64,000 bases of DNA, taken from assembly GCF_038024855.1 (NCBI RefSeq), contig NZ_CP139089.1:2514501-2578500 (forward strand), in the 5' to 3' direction. The notes beneath the pieces were generated by a model. It saw nothing but the letters and a program-made list of their open reading frames with translations, made no database searches and was not told the DNA's origin. Numbering within the stretch: position 1 is the first letter of the stretch; each line of letters begins with the position of its first letter. Of this stretch, positions 18,275-35,041 are shown one piece after another. The translations under genes were made by a program, and so were the position numbers. This DNA comes from Methylocella tundrae. GTDB taxonomy: Bacteria; Pseudomonadota; Alphaproteobacteria; Rhizobiales; Beijerinckiaceae.

Positions 18275-21200
18275 CTACCCCGGCAGAACTTCATCCGTCG
18301 GCGCCTGCTTTGCTTTGCCATGACCGTCCCCCCGCGCGGAGCGCTCGCGCGCGCCCGCGTCCGGCGTCGGCTTTTTCCTGAAACGGCCAAGCCACGCCCC
18401 GAAGCCGCGCACGACGACATAGAAGGTCGGCGTGAACAAAAGTCCGAACAGAGTCACGCCCAACATGCCGGCAAAGACCGCGGTGCCGAGCGATTGGCGC
18501 ATCTCGGCGCCAGCCCCCTCGGCGCGGGCGAGCGGCAACACGCCGAAGATGAACGCGAAGGAGGTCATCAGGATCGGACGCAGCCGCGTCCGCGCGGCGC
18601 TGACGGCGGCTTCAAACCGCGTGTGGCCTTCCTCCTCGGCCTGCTTGGCGAATTCGACGATCAGGATGGCGTTCTTCGCCGCGAGACCGACAAGGACGAC
18701 GAGGCCGATATCGACCAGAATATTGCGGTCGAGGTCTCGATAGGTGACGCCAAGCATGGCCGCAAGAATGCACATGGGCACGATGAGGATGACGGCGAAC
18801 GGCAGCAGCCAGCTTTCATACAGCGCGGCGAGCAGGAGAAAGACGAAGACGACGGCGAGGCCGAAAGCGAGGATCGCCGTATTGCCGGCAAGCTTTTCCT
18901 GCAGCGCGATCTCTGTCCATTCGAAGCCGAAGCCTTGCGGCAACTTCTCTTTCGCGAGAGCCTCGACAGCCGCAATGCCCTGACCCGAAGAGAAGCCGCG
19001 GGCGAGGCTGACCTGGACTTCCGCCGCCGGGAAAAGATTGTAACGCGTCACGCGGAACGGTCCGGTGGTGTCGTTCAGCGTCGCGACCGAGCCGATCGGC
19101 ACCATATCGCCGCTGGCGTTGCGGGTCTTGAGATTCGCGACGTCCCGCGTCGTCAGCCGGAACGGGTTGTCAGCCTGCGCGGTGACCTGATAGGTGCGCC
19201 CCAGAATGTTGAAGTCGTTGATATAGGCCGATCCCATATAGACGGACAGGGCTTCGAAGACGCGCGAAATCGGAACGCCGAGCAACTCCGCCTTGGTGCG
19301 GTCGATGTCGGCGTAGATCTGCGGCGTTTTCGTATTGAACAGCGTAAAGGGTTGAGCGAAGCCGGGATTGGCGGCGATCGCGCCGACAAGGCCCCAGGTC
19401 GCGTTTTCCAGCGCCGGCAGGCCGCGGCCGGCGCGATCTTGAACATAGCCCTTGAGGCCGCCACCGGTGCCGATGCCGGGAACGGATGGCGGCTCCAGCA
19501 CGAAAGCGAAGGCGTCCGTGAGCACGCCGATGTGCTGGCGCACGTCGGCGAGGATTTTCGCCGCCGTCAGACCTTTCTTGACGCGCTCCTCGAAGGGCTG
19601 CAACCCGACGAAGATAACGCCGGTGTTGGTGGCGTTGGTGAAGGTCGCTCCGTCGAAGCCGGCGAAAACAACGGCGTGCTCAACGCCCTCCCGGTGCAGG
19701 ATGATGTCGGTCGCGTCGCGCAGCACCTTGTCGGTGCGGTCGAGTGAAGAGCCGGGCGGCAGCTGGAACGCGGCGATGAGATAGCCGCGATCGAGCGGCG
19801 GAATGAGTCCCGTCGGAGTCTTGTTCAAAAGGTCGAAGGCGAAATAGATGAGGCCGCCGTAGATAATCAGCGACACGAAGCCGACCCTGATGAGCCTCGC
19901 CGTCAACGCGCCATAGCCATTGCTGAGCTTTTCGAACGCCCAGTTGAAGGCTGCGAAAAACCAGCGCAGGGGCGTCGAGAGCCAGTAGATCAGCCCCGAC
20001 GTCTTCGGCGCTCCGTCGCGCCGCTTGAGCAGAATGGCGGCGAGGGCCGGAGACAAGGTCAGGGAGACGAAGGCGGAGATCAGGGTCGCGCTGGCGATGG
20101 TGATCGCGAACTGCTTGTAGAAAGCGCCCTGCAGGCCGGTAATGAAGGCCGTCGGGATGAACACCGCGCAAAGCACAAGGGCGATCGCGAGCAATGCGCC
20201 GCCGACCTCATCCATTGTCTTATGCGCCGCGTCCTTCGGGTCCATGCCATGTTCAAGGTAGCGCTCGACATTTTCGACGACGACGATTGCATCATCGACG
20301 ACAATGCCGATCGCCAGCACAAGACCAAAGAGGGATAGCGTGTTGAAGGTTAGTCCAACGCCGCTCATGAACAGGAAACAGCCGATCAGCGAAACCGGAA
20401 TGGCGATCACCGGAATGATCGCGGCGCGCCACGTCTGCAGGAACACGACGACGACGATGACGACGAGCCCGACCGCCTCAAAAAGCGTGTGCACGACTTC
20501 ATCGACCGACTGCTGAATAAACTCCGTCGGATTATAGACGACCGTATAGTCGATGCCCGGCGGGAAATCCTTTTTCGCCGTCTCCATGGCGGCCTTGACC
20601 AGCGCCGCGGTCGCCAGAGCATTCGACCCCGGCCGCTGGAAGACCACCATCGCCGTTGCGACGTCACGGTCGAGATAGGCGTTGACCGTATAGTCCTGCG
20701 CCCCAAGCTCGATGCGGGCGACGTCGCGCAGCCGCACGTAACCATCGCCGTCCGATCTGAGCACGATGTCTCCGAACTGCGCTGGATCGCTGAGGCGCCC
20801 GAGCGTTTGAACGGCCAGCTGAAAGGCTGCCGGCGAAGACACCGGCGGCTGGTTAATAGCGCCGGCGGCGACCTGAAGATTGGCGGCCTGCAGCGCGGCG
20901 ACGACCTCGCCGGCGGTGAGGCCGCGCGCCGCGACTTTGCCCGGATCGAGCCAGACGCGCATCGAATAGTCGCGCGCGCCGAAAATCTGGACGTCGCCCA
21001 CGCCGTCGACCCGCGCGAGCTGGTCCTTGAGATGGAGCGTCGCATAGTTCGAGATATATTTCTGATCGCGCGAGCCGTCGGGCGAGATCATATGGACGAC
21101 CATCATGAGGTCGGGCGAGGACTTCTGCACGGTCACGCCCTGCCGGATGACTTCCTGAGGCAGCCGCGGGGTGGCGATCGCGACGCGGTTTTGCACCAGC

Positions 21201-21520
21201 ACCTGCGCCTGATCGACGTTGGTTCCCGGCTTGAAAACGACGTTGATCGAGAGCTTCCCGTCGCCCGTCGATTGCGAGGTGATGTAAAGCATGTCGTCGA
21301 CGCCGTTGACCTGCTGCTCGATCGGCGTCGCGACGGTCGCCGCGATAACTTCGGCGGAGGCGCCTGGGTAAATTGTCGTGATGTTCACCGTCGGCGGCGC
21401 GATTTCCGGATATTCGGAAACGGGCAGCGACCTTTGCGCGATCGCGCCGGCGATCGTCAAAATGATCGAAAGCACCGCGGCGAAGATCGGCCGGTCGATG
21501 AAGAAATGAGAGAAACGCAT
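18275..21520 (-). CDS. RND-family multidrug efflux permease (HAE1 type)
   Basis: A 1081-residue pump of the hydrophobe/amphiphile efflux type. It opens MRFSHFFIDRPIFAAVLSI, has the signature GLVLAIGIVVDDAIVVVENV with the Asp pair of the proton relay, and the second-half counterpart NILVDIGLVVLVGLAAKNAI. Length and topology (12 membrane helices, two large periplasmic loops) match AcrB-like proteins. It forms an operon with the upstream adaptor gene (adaptor first, 136 bases gap) on the minus strand. No outer-membrane channel or local repressor gene is next to it. Substrates are probably drugs, solvents or detergents, by family inference. Confidence 0.94.
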   Translation of the reverse strand: MRFSHFFIDRPIFAAVLSIILTIAGAIAQRSLPVSEYPEIAPPTVNITTIYPGASAEVIAATVATPIEQQVNGVDDMLYITSQSTGDGKLSINVVFKPGTNVDQAQVLVQNRVAIATPRLPQEVIRQGVTVQKSSPDLMMVVHMISPDGSRDQKYISNYATLHLKDQLARVDGVGDVQIFGARDYSMRVWLDPGKVAARGLTAGEVVAALQAANLQVAAGAINQPPVSSPAAFQLAVQTLGRLSDPAQFGDIVLRSDGDGYVRLRDVARIELGAQDYTVNAYLDRDVATAMVVFQRPGSNALATAALVKAAMETAKKDFPPGIDYTVVYNPTEFIQQSVDEVVHTLFEAVGLVVIVVVVFLQTWRAAIIPVIAIPVSLIGCFLFMSGVGLTFNTLSLFGLVLAIGIVVDDAIVVVENVERYLEHGMDPKDAAHKTMDEVGGALLAIALVLCAVFIPTAFITGLQGAFYKQFAITIASATLISAFVSLTLSPALAAILLKRRDGAPKTSGLIYWLSTPLRWFFAAFNWAFEKLSNGYGALTARLIRVGFVSLIIYGGLIYFAFDLLNKTPTGLIPPLDRGYLIAAFQLPPGSSLDRTDKVLRDATDIILHREGVEHAVVFAGFDGATFTNATNTGVIFVGLQPFEERVKKGLTAAKILADVRQHIGVLTDAFAFVLEPPSVPGIGTGGGLKGYVQDRAGRGLPALENATWGLVGAIAANPGFAQPFTLFNTKTPQIYADIDRTKAELLGVPISRVFEALSVYMGSAYINDFNILGRTYQVTAQADNPFRLTTRDVANLKTRNASGDMVPIGSVATLNDTTGPFRVTRYNLFPAAEVQVSLARGFSSGQGIAAVEALAKEKLPQGFGFEWTEIALQEKLAGNTAILAFGLAVVFVFLLLAALYESWLLPFAVILIVPMCILAAMLGVTYRDLDRNILVDIGLVVLVGLAAKNAILIVEFAKQAEEEGHTRFEAAVSAARTRLRPILMTSFAFIFGVLPLARAEGAGAEMRQSLGTAVFAGMLGVTLFGLLFTPTFYVVVRGFGAWLGRFRKKPTPDAGARERSARGDGHGKAKQAPTDEVLPG

Positions 21521-21656
21521 GGTCGTCCTTGCCCGCTGACGCCAGAGCCTTCTCCGGTCGGAAAAATGCTCTCGTCCTTCAATGTTGCCGCATTTCCTCC
21601 GAAGCGAGCCGCCATGCGCTTCGCTTCGTCAGGCCTCGATCACCAAGACTCGATCA

Positions 21657-22844
21657 TCAGTTCGAGGCTGCCTCCGCCGGAAGGGTGATCGCGCCCTCCT
21701 TCGGAGCGACCATCGCCCCCGGCCGCACAAAGGGGTTGGCGATGCCTTCGATGACGACGCGGTCGTTCTCGGAGAGCCCGGCGAGAATGACGCGCAAGCC
21801 CTGATACATGGCGCCGAGGGTCACCGTTTTTGGCACGACCTTGTTGTCGGCGTTGACCGTCAGAACGATCTTGCTCGCCTGATCCGACGCTATCGTCGAA
21901 TCGGGAATCAGGAGCGCATTGATGTTGCCGCCGAACAGCCGCAGCCGCCCGAAGGTGCCGGGCAGGAGGAACAGATCCTTGTTTTCAAAGATGGCGCGGC
22001 CGCGAATGACGCCGGCGCGGGCGTTGAGCTGATTGTCGACGAAGTCCATGACGCCCGCGTGGCTGTGGCTCCAGTCGACTTCATCGGCGAGACGGACCAT
22101 GACGGGATTTTTGAATTGCCGCGACGAAGGCCTCTCCTTCGCAGTGGCGAGGCGGGCATAGCGGATGTAGTCAGCCTCCGACGCGTCGAACACGAAATGG
22201 ATCGGGTCGAGCGTCACGATCGTCGTGAGCAGGGTCGCCCCCGACTGGCCGCCCTGCACCAGATTGCCGATGTCGATCTTATGGTCAGAGACGCGGCCGG
22301 GTATCGGCGCGCGCACCTGCGTCCATTCGAGATTGAGTTCGGCGTTGTGCAGCGCGGCTTCCGCGCTGAGCTGCTGAGCCCGGGCGACATCGAGAGTGGC
22401 TTTGCGCTGATCGACGTCGCGCAAGGTGATCGCCCGGGTCTCGGCCAGCTGCTGCGCCCGCGTCACGTCATTGGCGGCGACTTCGACTTGCGCCTGCGCT
22501 TTGGCGACGTCGGCTTGCGCGCTATCGACGGCGATCTGATAGGGCCTCGGGTCGATGACGAAAAGCAGATCTCCCGTCTTGACGATCTGGCCGTCGACGA
22601 AGTTGATCGTATCGACCGCCCCCGACACGCGCGGGCGCACCTCGACCTGCTGAAGCGGCTCGAACCGGCCGGTATATTCGTCCCAGCGCGGCACCGATTT
22701 GGCCAGCGGATGCGCGACCGTGACGGCTGGCGGCGGCGGTCCCTCCGCGAAGGCTCCTCGCGGGACCGCGAGAACCCCCGCGATGACGCCGCAGACAATG
22801 ATCGCCCGCGCAAAAGGAGAAACTGAAAACCGAATGCCCCGCAT
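21657..22844 (-). CDS. RND efflux periplasmic adaptor
   Basis: The 395-residue adaptor starts at the ATG at 22844 (MRGIRFSVSPFARAI), which has TTTGGAG upstream; a second in-frame ATG eight codons earlier lacks this. A signal or anchor segment (IIVCGVIAGVLAVPRGAFAE) is followed by the lipoyl and hairpin regions (TINFVDGQIVKTGDLLFVID; WTQVRAPIPGRVSDHKIDIG) and barrel domains. The adaptor precedes its permease gene, the common order. It shares only family-level similarity with the other adaptor at 7.4-8.6 kb. Confidence 0.92.
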   Translation of the reverse strand: MRGIRFSVSPFARAIIVCGVIAGVLAVPRGAFAEGPPPPAVTVAHPLAKSVPRWDEYTGRFEPLQQVEVRPRVSGAVDTINFVDGQIVKTGDLLFVIDPRPYQIAVDSAQADVAKAQAQVEVAANDVTRAQQLAETRAITLRDVDQRKATLDVARAQQLSAEAALHNAELNLEWTQVRAPIPGRVSDHKIDIGNLVQGGQSGATLLTTIVTLDPIHFVFDASEADYIRYARLATAKERPSSRQFKNPVMVRLADEVDWSHSHAGVMDFVDNQLNARAGVIRGRAIFENKDLFLLPGTFGRLRLFGGNINALLIPDSTIASDQASKIVLTVNADNKVVPKTVTLGAMYQGLRVILAGLSENDRVVIEGIANPFVRPGAMVAPKEGAITLPAEAASN

Positions 22845-23332
22845 GTGAAACTCCAAAGACCCTGTCATGAACGAGCGGCGCCAGCCTATCTGGCAAGAGC
22901 GGCGCCATTAAGCTTATTCACGGCGGTTTGAAAGACGTGGTGTTGGCGGCGCAGATCTCAGCCGGTTGCATCGCGGTCCGGCTTCTCGCCCTCGCGTCGA
23001 AAACGCCAGTTTGAGCGGCAACAAAGCAAATTATGCTGTCGATTGCAATATGCAAGCTCAACCATCTCCGGAGCTGGGGCTCTGCGCGGGGCGCTGCAAT
23101 CGCGCTTGCCGGAAGCCGTCCAACGCGACAATATGCAGCAGACCGAGGGACTATCTTGACCCTTGCCGGAGAGCCCGGAAAGGGGCGGCGCGCATTGCCG
23201 CTCCATGCAAGGACCGCCGTCTGCACGGGGGCGCGGACCATAGACCGCGGCAATGGAGACTATCGAGACAACCACTTCGACGCGGAGAGCCGTCCTCTAT
23301 AGCCTAGTTTCCATCAACTGAGGAGTTAGCCT
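22845..23332. other. 488-base divergent intergenic region between RND adaptor and catalase
   Basis: This gap holds the promoters of both the minus-strand efflux operon and the plus-strand catalase gene. AT-richer sequence occurs around 22995-23060. Several CTAT-type tetranucleotides lie upstream of the catalase start (about 23150-23302, ending in CTATAG), but their spacing does not form a convincing OxyR site. I see no gene or RNA structure here. Confidence 0.35.
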
Positions 23333-24790
23333 GTGAGCGACAAGATCCTGACCACCACCGGCGGCGCGCCGGTCTCCGACAATCAGAATTCCATCACCGC
23401 AGGACCGCGCGGCCCTGTACTGATGGAAGATTACAAGCTTCTCGAAAAGCTCGCCCATCAAAATCGCGAACGCATTCCCGAACGCACCGTGCACGCCAAG
23501 GGCGTCGGCGCGTTTGGCGCGCTGACGGTCACGCATGACATCACGCGCTATACCAAGGCCAAACTGTTCTCCGAAATTGGCAAGACGACGGAGATGCTGG
23601 CGCGTTTCTCGACCGTCGCCGGCGAGCGCGGCGCGGCCGACGCCGAGCGCGACGTGCGCGGTTTTGCGCTGAAATTCTATACCGAAGAAGGCAATTGGGA
23701 CCTCGTCGGCAACAACACCCCGGTATTTTTCGTCCGCGATCCCTTGAAATTTCCTGACTTCATCCATACGCAAAAGCGCCATCCAAAGACCAACATGCGC
23801 TCGCCGGCTGCGATGTGGGATTTCTGGTCGCTGAGCCCGGAAAGCCTGCATCAGGTCACCATTTTGATGTCGGATCGCGGCCTTCCCCAAGGCATGCGCC
23901 ACATGCATGGCTTTGGATCGCATACCTACTCATTCATCAACGCGCAAAATGAGCGACACTGGGTTAAATTCCACTTCAAATCGATGCAAGGCATCAAGAA
24001 CTGGACCAATCGCGAGGCTGAAGCCGTGGTCGCCACGGACCGCGAAAGCGCGCAGCGCGATCTTTTCGAGTCCATCGAGCGGCGCGATTTCCCGAAATGG
24101 CGGTTCTACGTTCAGATCATGACAGAGGCGGAGGCCGATAAAACGCCATTCAATCCTTTCGACCTGACGAAAGTGTGGCCGCACGGGGATTTCCCGCTGA
24201 TCGAGGTCGGCGTGCTCGAGCTCAACCGGAACCCGGAAAATTATTTCGCCGAAATCGAGCAATCCTCGTTCTCGCCCTCCAATGTCGTCCCGGGCGTCAG
24301 CTTCTCGCCCGACAAAATGCTGCAGGCGCGCATATTCTCTTATGCCGACGCGCATCGCTATCGGATCGGAACCCATTACGAATCGCTGCCGGTCAACCGT
24401 CCGAAGAACGCCGTCAACACCTATCACCTCGACGGTCCGATGCGGTCCGACTATTCGGACAATCCCGACGCTTATTACGAGCCGAACTCCTTCAATGGTC
24501 CGGTTCAGACCAATGTCGCCGAAGAGCCGCCGCTGCCGATCTCGGGCGCCGCCGCGCGCTACAATCATCGCGAAGGGAATGATGATTATACGCAGCCCGG
24601 CAATCTCTTCCGCCTGATGTCGGATTCGCAGAAAGCGCAGCTTTGCCAGAACATCGCCGAGGCGATGGCCGGCGTGCCGACATTCATCATCGACCGCCAG
24701 CTTGCGCATTTCGACAAGGCGGACAAAGCCTATGGCGACGGCGTCCGCTCCGCTTTGGCCAAGCAGGGGGTTCAGCTCGCGGCGGAGTGA
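23333..24790 (+). CDS. Monofunctional haem catalase (clade-3-like)
   Basis: The 485-residue enzyme starts at a GTG with AGGAG upstream and has the classic sequence: N-terminal [14 protein letters not shown], the distal His motif [20 protein letters not shown] region preceded by [12 protein letters not shown] (active-site His), an Asn in [19 protein letters not shown], and the proximal haem Tyr motif [14 protein letters not shown]. It disproportionates hydrogen peroxide in the cytoplasm. Length matches small-subunit catalases. A strong terminator follows 26 bases after the stop. It is monocistronic. Confidence 0.96.
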   Translation: MSDKILTTTGGAPVSDNQNSITAGPRGPVLMEDYKLLEKLAHQNRERIPERTVHAKGVGAFGALTVTHDITRYTKAKLFSEIGKTTEMLARFSTVAGERGAADAERDVRGFALKFYTEEGNWDLVGNNTPVFFVRDPLKFPDFIHTQKRHPKTNMRSPAAMWDFWSLSPESLHQVTILMSDRGLPQGMRHMHGFGSHTYSFINAQNERHWVKFHFKSMQGIKNWTNREAEAVVATDRESAQRDLFESIERRDFPKWRFYVQIMTEAEADKTPFNPFDLTKVWPHGDFPLIEVGVLELNRNPENYFAEIEQSSFSPSNVVPGVSFSPDKMLQARIFSYADAHRYRIGTHYESLPVNRPKNAVNTYHLDGPMRSDYSDNPDAYYEPNSFNGPVQTNVAEEPPLPISGAAARYNHREGNDDYTQPGNLFRLMSDSQKAQLCQNIAEAMAGVPTFIIDRQLAHFDKADKAYGDGVRSALAKQGVQLAAE

Positions 24791-24816
24791 TTCGACAAAA
24801 GCCTGACAGGTGAACA

Positions 24817-24842
24817 GAGCGGCGACATTCGCCGCTCTTTTT
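24817..24842 (+). terminator. Rho-independent terminator of the catalase gene
   Basis: A perfect 9-bp stem, GAGCGGCGA and TCGCCGCTC around a CAT loop, is directly followed by TTTTT. The right arm and T run (14 bases, GCCGCTCTTTTTGC, 24831-24844) are then repeated exactly at 24845-24858, giving a second T tract. Confidence 0.9.
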
Positions 24843-25105
24843 GCGCCGCTCTTTTTGCGCCTCCCGCTCAGCCCGAGCTGCGCGGGACGGGGTGGCGCGC
24901 GCCAGCGGCAGAAACATGAGGAGCGTCATCCCCGCGCTTGCGAGCGCTGCCGCGCCCGAACCTGATTTTTCCCCTCCGCGAGCGCAAGCGCGAGCGGGCA
25001 TAAGCGCCTTGCTGACCTCGGAAAGCTGCGACACAATGGCGATATTCGGACAGTCAAGACTTTGACGCTGCTGAGCCATTGCTGGCAGAAGACGGGAGCG
25101 CCGCC

Positions 25106-30574
<5,469 letters not shown>

Positions 30575-30588
30575 GCGGAAGAAGCGCG

Positions 30589-32265
30589 ATGAACGCCAAG
30601 GAAAAAGTGAATATTCTTCTCGTCGACGACCAGCCGGGAAAGCTTCTGAGCTATGAGGCGATCCTCGGCGAGCTCGACGAGAATCTGGTGAAGGCGGGTT
30701 CAGCCCGGGAGGCGTTCGAGCATCTTCTCAAGACCGATATCGCGGTGATTCTGATCGACGTGTGCATGCCCGAACTCAACGGCTTCGAGCTCGCCGCCAT
30801 GATCCGCGAACATCCAAGGTTTCAGCGCGTCGCCATTATTTTCGTGTCGGCGGTGCAGATTGCCGATCCGGACCTTTTGCGCGGCTATGAGGCCGGCGCC
30901 GTCGACTATGTGCCGGTGCCCGTCATTCCGGAGGTCTTGCGCGCAAAGGTCAAAGTCTTCGCCGAACTGCATCAAAAGACGCGGCAGCTCGAGCGGCTGA
31001 ACGCAGAGCTCGAAGCAAGGGTCGCGGAGCGCACGGCCGCGCTCGAGCGTTCGACGGCGCAATTGAAACGGCTCAATCAGGACCTCGAGCAGCGCATCGA
31101 GGAGCGGACGCATGAACGCGAGCGGGCGCTGGCGCAATTGTTCGAGGCGCAGAAGATGGACGCCATCGGGCAGCTCACGGGCGGCGTCGCGCATGATTTC
31201 AACAATCTGCTCACCGCCGTGATGGGAAGCCTCGAACTTCTGAAGAAGAGGCTGCCTGACGATGCGCGCATGAAACGCCTCGTCGACACCGCTATGCAAG
31301 GCGCCGAGCGCGGCGCGGCTCTGACGCAGCGTCTGCTTGCCTTCTCCCGGCGCCAGGAGCTGAAGCCGGAAGCCGTCGATGTCGCGCAGCTCATTCACGG
31401 CATGGAGGAGCTTTTGACGCGGGCGTTGGGGCCCGGCGTACAGATCGAAAAGCGCCTGCCGCCGGACCTCAAACTGGCGAGGGTCGACGGCAACCAGCTC
31501 GAGCTGGCTTTATTAAATCTCGTGGTCAATGCGCGCGACGCGATGCCCTCCGGCGGCGCCATCATGATCGCCGCGTCCAATGAAGTCATCACGGCTCAGA
31601 ATGCGCGCAAAGGCATGAGCCCGGGGGTTTATGTCCGCATCAGCGTCATCGATGCCGGCTTTGGCATGGATACGGAGACGCTCGTAAAAGCGGCGGACCC
31701 GTTCTTTACGACCAAGGGGCCGACCAAAGGAACAGGCCTTGGCCTCTCGATGGTCCAGGGCCTCGCGGCGCAGTCCGGCGGCGCCATCGAGATCTCGAGC
31801 GAGGTGGGGGTCGGCACGACAGTCGACCTCTGGCTGCCGCAGGCCGAGCCCGGCACGCAAAGGCGCTTTGGCGGAGACGGGCGCAAGGCTCCCGAATTGC
31901 GGCTTGCGCCTTGCACCGTCTTGCTGGTGGACGACGACGTTCTGGTCAGCGCCGGAACCGCGTCGATCCTCGAGGATCTCGGCCATTCGGTCATCGTGGC
32001 GCATTCGGGCGCCGAGGCGCTGCGCATCCTGCAGTCAGGAGCCTCACCCGATCTCATCATCACCGATTACGCGATGCCAGGCATGACGGGACTGGAGCTC
32101 GCGCGCTCAGTCCGCGAAAAATATCCCGACATTCCCATTCTGCTGGCGAGCGGCTACGCCGAACTTCCGCTGCCTGCTATGGGTGGCGAGGCTCTGCCGC
32201 GCCTCGCCAAGCCCTTCCGCCAGGATGAACTTGTCGCGGCGATGGCTGAGGCGTCTTCGCGATGA
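30589..32265 (+). CDS. Hybrid kinase REC-HisKA-HATPase-REC
   Basis: A 558-residue soluble protein. The N-terminal receiver ([20 protein letters not shown]; acceptor Asp in [15 protein letters not shown]) is followed by a coiled coil (about 125-190), a HisKA domain of the [11 protein letters not shown] type (His near residue 200), an HATPase ([27 protein letters not shown]) and a C-terminal receiver ([30 protein letters not shown]). The ATG at 30589 has GGCGGAAG upstream and follows the previous kinase stop by 14 bases, so the two are co-transcribed. A phosphorelay between them is the natural inference; no DNA-binding output domain is present in either. Confidence 0.93.
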   Translation: MNAKEKVNILLVDDQPGKLLSYEAILGELDENLVKAGSAREAFEHLLKTDIAVILIDVCMPELNGFELAAMIREHPRFQRVAIIFVSAVQIADPDLLRGYEAGAVDYVPVPVIPEVLRAKVKVFAELHQKTRQLERLNAELEARVAERTAALERSTAQLKRLNQDLEQRIEERTHERERALAQLFEAQKMDAIGQLTGGVAHDFNNLLTAVMGSLELLKKRLPDDARMKRLVDTAMQGAERGAALTQRLLAFSRRQELKPEAVDVAQLIHGMEELLTRALGPGVQIEKRLPPDLKLARVDGNQLELALLNLVVNARDAMPSGGAIMIAASNEVITAQNARKGMSPGVYVRISVIDAGFGMDTETLVKAADPFFTTKGPTKGTGLGLSMVQGLAAQSGGAIEISSEVGVGTTVDLWLPQAEPGTQRRFGGDGRKAPELRLAPCTVLLVDDDVLVSAGTASILEDLGHSVIVAHSGAEALRILQSGASPDLIITDYAMPGMTGLELARSVREKYPDIPILLASGYAELPLPAMGGEALPRLAKPFRQDELVAAMAEASSR

Positions 32266-32274
32266 GGGCGGCTG

Positions 32275-32358
32275 GAGCATGATGGCGCCAAATGCAGCCG
32301 ATCACGCTCCTTATCCCGTTATTTTGACGCATGACCCTATTCAGTGGATCATGCCCTC
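32275..32358. repeat. Degenerate intergenic palindromic element with GAGCATGAT-type ends
   Basis: The segment begins GAGCATGAT (32275-32283) and ends ATCATGCCCTC (32348-32358), near-inverted ends. The interior includes GTTATTTTGACGCATGACCC, which resembles rhizobial intergenic repeats. It lies in the space between two convergent genes. Membership in a repeat family is by recognition only. Confidence 0.4.
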
Positions 32359-32384
32359 TGCGAGCCGCATAAGGCGGCCCGCAG
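32358..32384. terminator. Hairpin between convergent kinase and molybdenum hydroxylase genes
   Basis: CTGCG-a-GCCGC, loop ATAAG, GCGGC-c-CGCAG: two 5-bp GC-rich stems separated by one mismatch. It stands 14 bases before the stop of the minus-strand hydroxylase gene and 93 after the kinase stop, so it could terminate transcripts from both sides. It has no T run. Confidence 0.45.
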
Positions 32385-32397
32385 GCGATCTCGACGA

Positions 32398-34575
32398 TCA
32401 GGCCGAGCCAAGGTCTCCAAACGGCAGAACGCGGATGCGCTTGCCGGTCGCCGCGAAAACGGCGTTGGCGACGGCGGGACCGATCGGCGCAACGCCCGGT
32501 TCACCGACGCCCGTCGGCGCTTCAGCGGAGGGGACGATATGCACCTCGACCTTCGGCATGGCGTCGATGCGCAGCACCTGATAACCGTCGAAGTTGCTCT
32601 GCTCGACGGCGCCATCCTTCAGGGTGATCGCTCCATACAGCGCCGCCCCGAGGCCAAAGCCGATGCCCCCCTCCATTTGCGCGGCGATGATGTCGGGATT
32701 GACCGGCACGCCGCAATCGACGGCGCAGACGACGCGATCGACCTTGACCTTTCCGTCCGCCACCGTCACTTCCGCGACCTGCGCGACATAGGTGCCGAAG
32801 GCGACGGCGACGGCGATGCCGCGGCCCCTGCCCTTCGGCAGCGGATCGCCCCAGCCGGCCGCCTTCGCGGCGAGTTCGAGAACCGCCTTGTGGCGTGGGC
32901 TGTGGCTGAGCAGCGCCTGCCGGAAGGCGAAGGGATCTTTTCCCGCGGCGGCGGCCACCTCGTCGATGAACGCTTCGACCGCGTAAGCCGTGTGCGAACT
33001 GCCGACGACGCGCCACCAAAGCACCGGCACGCCGGTCTTTGTAGTCGCCAGCTCGACCGACAGATTGGGGATCGCATAGGGCAGATTGGCGGCGCCTTCG
33101 ACCGAGGTTCCGTCAACGCCGTCCTTGACCATGAAGGCCTCAAAAGGCGTGCCCGCCATGATCGACTGGCCGACGATGCGGTGCCGCCAGCCCACGAGTT
33201 CGCCGCTCTTGTCGAGCGCGGCTTCGAGCTTATGCACATAGGCTGGCCGGTAGCGGCCGCCCTGGATGTCGTCCTCGCGCGTCCATTGGAGCTTGACCGG
33301 AACCCCATTCGCGCCGAGCGCCTTGGCGACCGAAACCGCTTCGACGATGTAATCGGACGCGGCGTTGGCGCGCCGGCCGAAGCTTCCCCCGGCGAACAGC
33401 GTATTGATCTTGACGTCCTCCGGCTTGAGGCCCGCGACGCCCGCGGCATTCATCTGGTCGATCGTCTGGAACTGGTCGCCGGCCCAGATCTCGCAGCCAT
33501 TCGCCCCGAGTTGCACGACAGCGTCGAGCGTCTCCATTGGCGCATGGGCGAGATAGGGAAACTCGAAGGTCGCGGCGACCGTCTTCGCCGCGTGCTTGAG
33601 GGCTCCGCCGGCATCGCCCTCGGCGCGCGCGGGCTTGCCCGGCCGTTCCGCCAGCGCGCGATATTCGGCGAGGATCTCCGCGGAGCCGCGCTTTTCCGCT
33701 TTGGCGTCATCCCAGGCGATCTTCAGTGCGTCGCGGCCTTGCTTTGCCGCCCAAAAGCTCTTGCCGACAACGGCGACGCCCGCCGGCACTTCGAGAACTT
33801 CGACGACGCCCGGGATGGCTTTGGCCGAAGCCGCATCGAACGAGGCGACGCGCGCGCCAAAAAGCGGCGGCCGTTTAATGAGCGCCACCAGCATTCCCGG
33901 CATGGCGACGTCGATCGTGAATTGCGCCGTGCCGTTGGTTTTCGGCGGCACGTCGACGCGCGCCAGCCTGGTCCCGATCAACGTGAAGTCTTTGGGGTTC
34001 TTCAGCGCGACCTTCTCCGGCGCCGTAACATTCGCCGCATGCGCCGCGAGAGCGCCGAAGGACGCCTCACGCTTGCTCGGGCCGTGGCGGACGACGCCGC
34101 GCTCGACGCTTATCTGTCCGGCCGGGACGCCCCATTCAGCGGCGGCGGCGGCGATCAGCATCGCGCGCGCCGTAGCGCCCGCCTCACGCAATTGCATCCA
34201 GGAATTAGCGATCGCGGTGCTGCCGCCGGTGCCTTGCATCTTGAAGGCGAGATTGGCGTAGAGCTTCGTGTCCGCAGGCGCGCTCTCCACCTTGATCTGG
34301 CTCCAGTCGGCGCCGAGCTCTTCGGCGAGGATGGTGGCGAGCCCGGTATAGACGCCTTGCCCCAATTCGACATGCTTCGAGATGACGGTGACGCTGTTGT
34401 CAGGGGCTATGCGCAAGAAAGCGTTGGGCGCAAATTCGGCGGCGGATTCAGCCGCCGCGAAGGCGCGCCGTTGCGGCAGAGCAACGTTGAAGGCGATGAC
34501 GAGCCCGGTCCAGGCCGCGCCTTTCAGCACGCCGCGCCGGTTCATCGAGGCCAAATCATCTGTGATGGCGTTCAT
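32398..34575 (-). CDS. Molybdopterin-binding subunit, second IorB-like oxidoreductase
   Basis: A 725-residue paralogue of the protein at 15.3-17.5 kb. It starts at the ATG at 34575, with GGAGGG upstream. The N-terminus has a shorter export-type segment ([20 protein letters not shown]) with RR suited to Tat export. Cofactor motifs seen are [58 protein letters not shown] and [20 protein letters not shown]. It forms a pair with the 2Fe-2S subunit gene four bases upstream. Divergence from the first pair suggests a different substrate. No cytochrome subunit gene is adjacent. Confidence 0.9.
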   Translation of the reverse strand: MNAITDDLASMNRRGVLKGAAWTGLVIAFNVALPQRRAFAAAESAAEFAPNAFLRIAPDNSVTVISKHVELGQGVYTGLATILAEELGADWSQIKVESAPADTKLYANLAFKMQGTGGSTAIANSWMQLREAGATARAMLIAAAAAEWGVPAGQISVERGVVRHGPSKREASFGALAAHAANVTAPEKVALKNPKDFTLIGTRLARVDVPPKTNGTAQFTIDVAMPGMLVALIKRPPLFGARVASFDAASAKAIPGVVEVLEVPAGVAVVGKSFWAAKQGRDALKIAWDDAKAEKRGSAEILAEYRALAERPGKPARAEGDAGGALKHAAKTVAATFEFPYLAHAPMETLDAVVQLGANGCEIWAGDQFQTIDQMNAAGVAGLKPEDVKINTLFAGGSFGRRANAASDYIVEAVSVAKALGANGVPVKLQWTREDDIQGGRYRPAYVHKLEAALDKSGELVGWRHRIVGQSIMAGTPFEAFMVKDGVDGTSVEGAANLPYAIPNLSVELATTKTGVPVLWWRVVGSSHTAYAVEAFIDEVAAAAGKDPFAFRQALLSHSPRHKAVLELAAKAAGWGDPLPKGRGRGIAVAVAFGTYVAQVAEVTVADGKVKVDRVVCAVDCGVPVNPDIIAAQMEGGIGFGLGAALYGAITLKDGAVEQSNFDGYQVLRIDAMPKVEVHIVPSAEAPTGVGEPGVAPIGPAVANAVFAATGKRIRVLPFGDLGSA

Positions 34576-34579
34576 GGGC

Positions 34580-35041
34580 TCAGCCCTCCAGCGCGTGAGC
34601 GGCGGCGTGGATCGCGGCCCTGATGCGAACATAGGTCGAGCACCGGCAGATATTGCCGCGCATCGCGTCGTTAATGTCGGCGTCGGTCGGCTTGGCGTTC
34701 TGCTCGAGCAAAGCCGTCGCGGACATGATCTGGCCTGACTGGCAATAGCCGCACTGCGGCACCTGCAGATCGACCCAGGCCGCTTGCACGGCTTTGGCCT
34801 GCTTGCTTTCGAGCCCCTCTATGGTGCGCACATGCTGGCCTTTCACGGATTCGAGCGGCGTCACGCAGGAGCGCTGCGCCTGACCCTCGATCTGCACGGT
34901 ACAGGCGCCGCATTGGGCCATGCCGCAGCCGAATTTCGTGCCATGCAGGCCAGCGACTTCGCGGATCGCCCACAACAGCGGCATGTTTGGATCGGCGTCG
35001 AGCGCGATCTCTTTGTCGTTGAGAAAGAATGACACGGTCAT
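34580..35041 (-). CDS. 2Fe-2S subunit, second molybdenum hydroxylase (IorA-like)
   Basis: A 153-residue protein beginning [15 protein letters not shown] at 35041. Both clusters are complete: [20 protein letters not shown] with a later RSC cysteine, and [19 protein letters not shown] with [15 protein letters not shown]. It is the electron-transfer partner of the large subunit encoded immediately downstream. The first-strand GDR sequence before the ATG is in frame but not conserved. Confidence 0.93.
   Translation of the reverse strand: MTVSFFLNDKEIALDADPNMPLLWAIREVAGLHGTKFGCGMAQCGACTVQIEGQAQRSCVTPLESVKGQHVRTIEGLESKQAKAVQAAWVDLQVPQCGYCQSGQIMSATALLEQNAKPTDADINDAMRGNICRCSTYVRIRAAIHAAAHALEG

Noticed and set aside
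18320..19747. 475-codon plus-strand open frame opposite the second RND permease
   Set aside because: Antisense to conserved RND sequence; no family motifs and no ribosome-binding site that favours it.
22845..23332. OxyR site upstream of the catalase
   Set aside because: CTAT and ATAG fragments occur but not with the spacing needed for the four-part OxyR motif.
32344..34623. 759-codon plus-strand frame over the second molybdenum hydroxylase
   Set aside because: Long because of high GC content on the opposite strand of a real gene; no domains.
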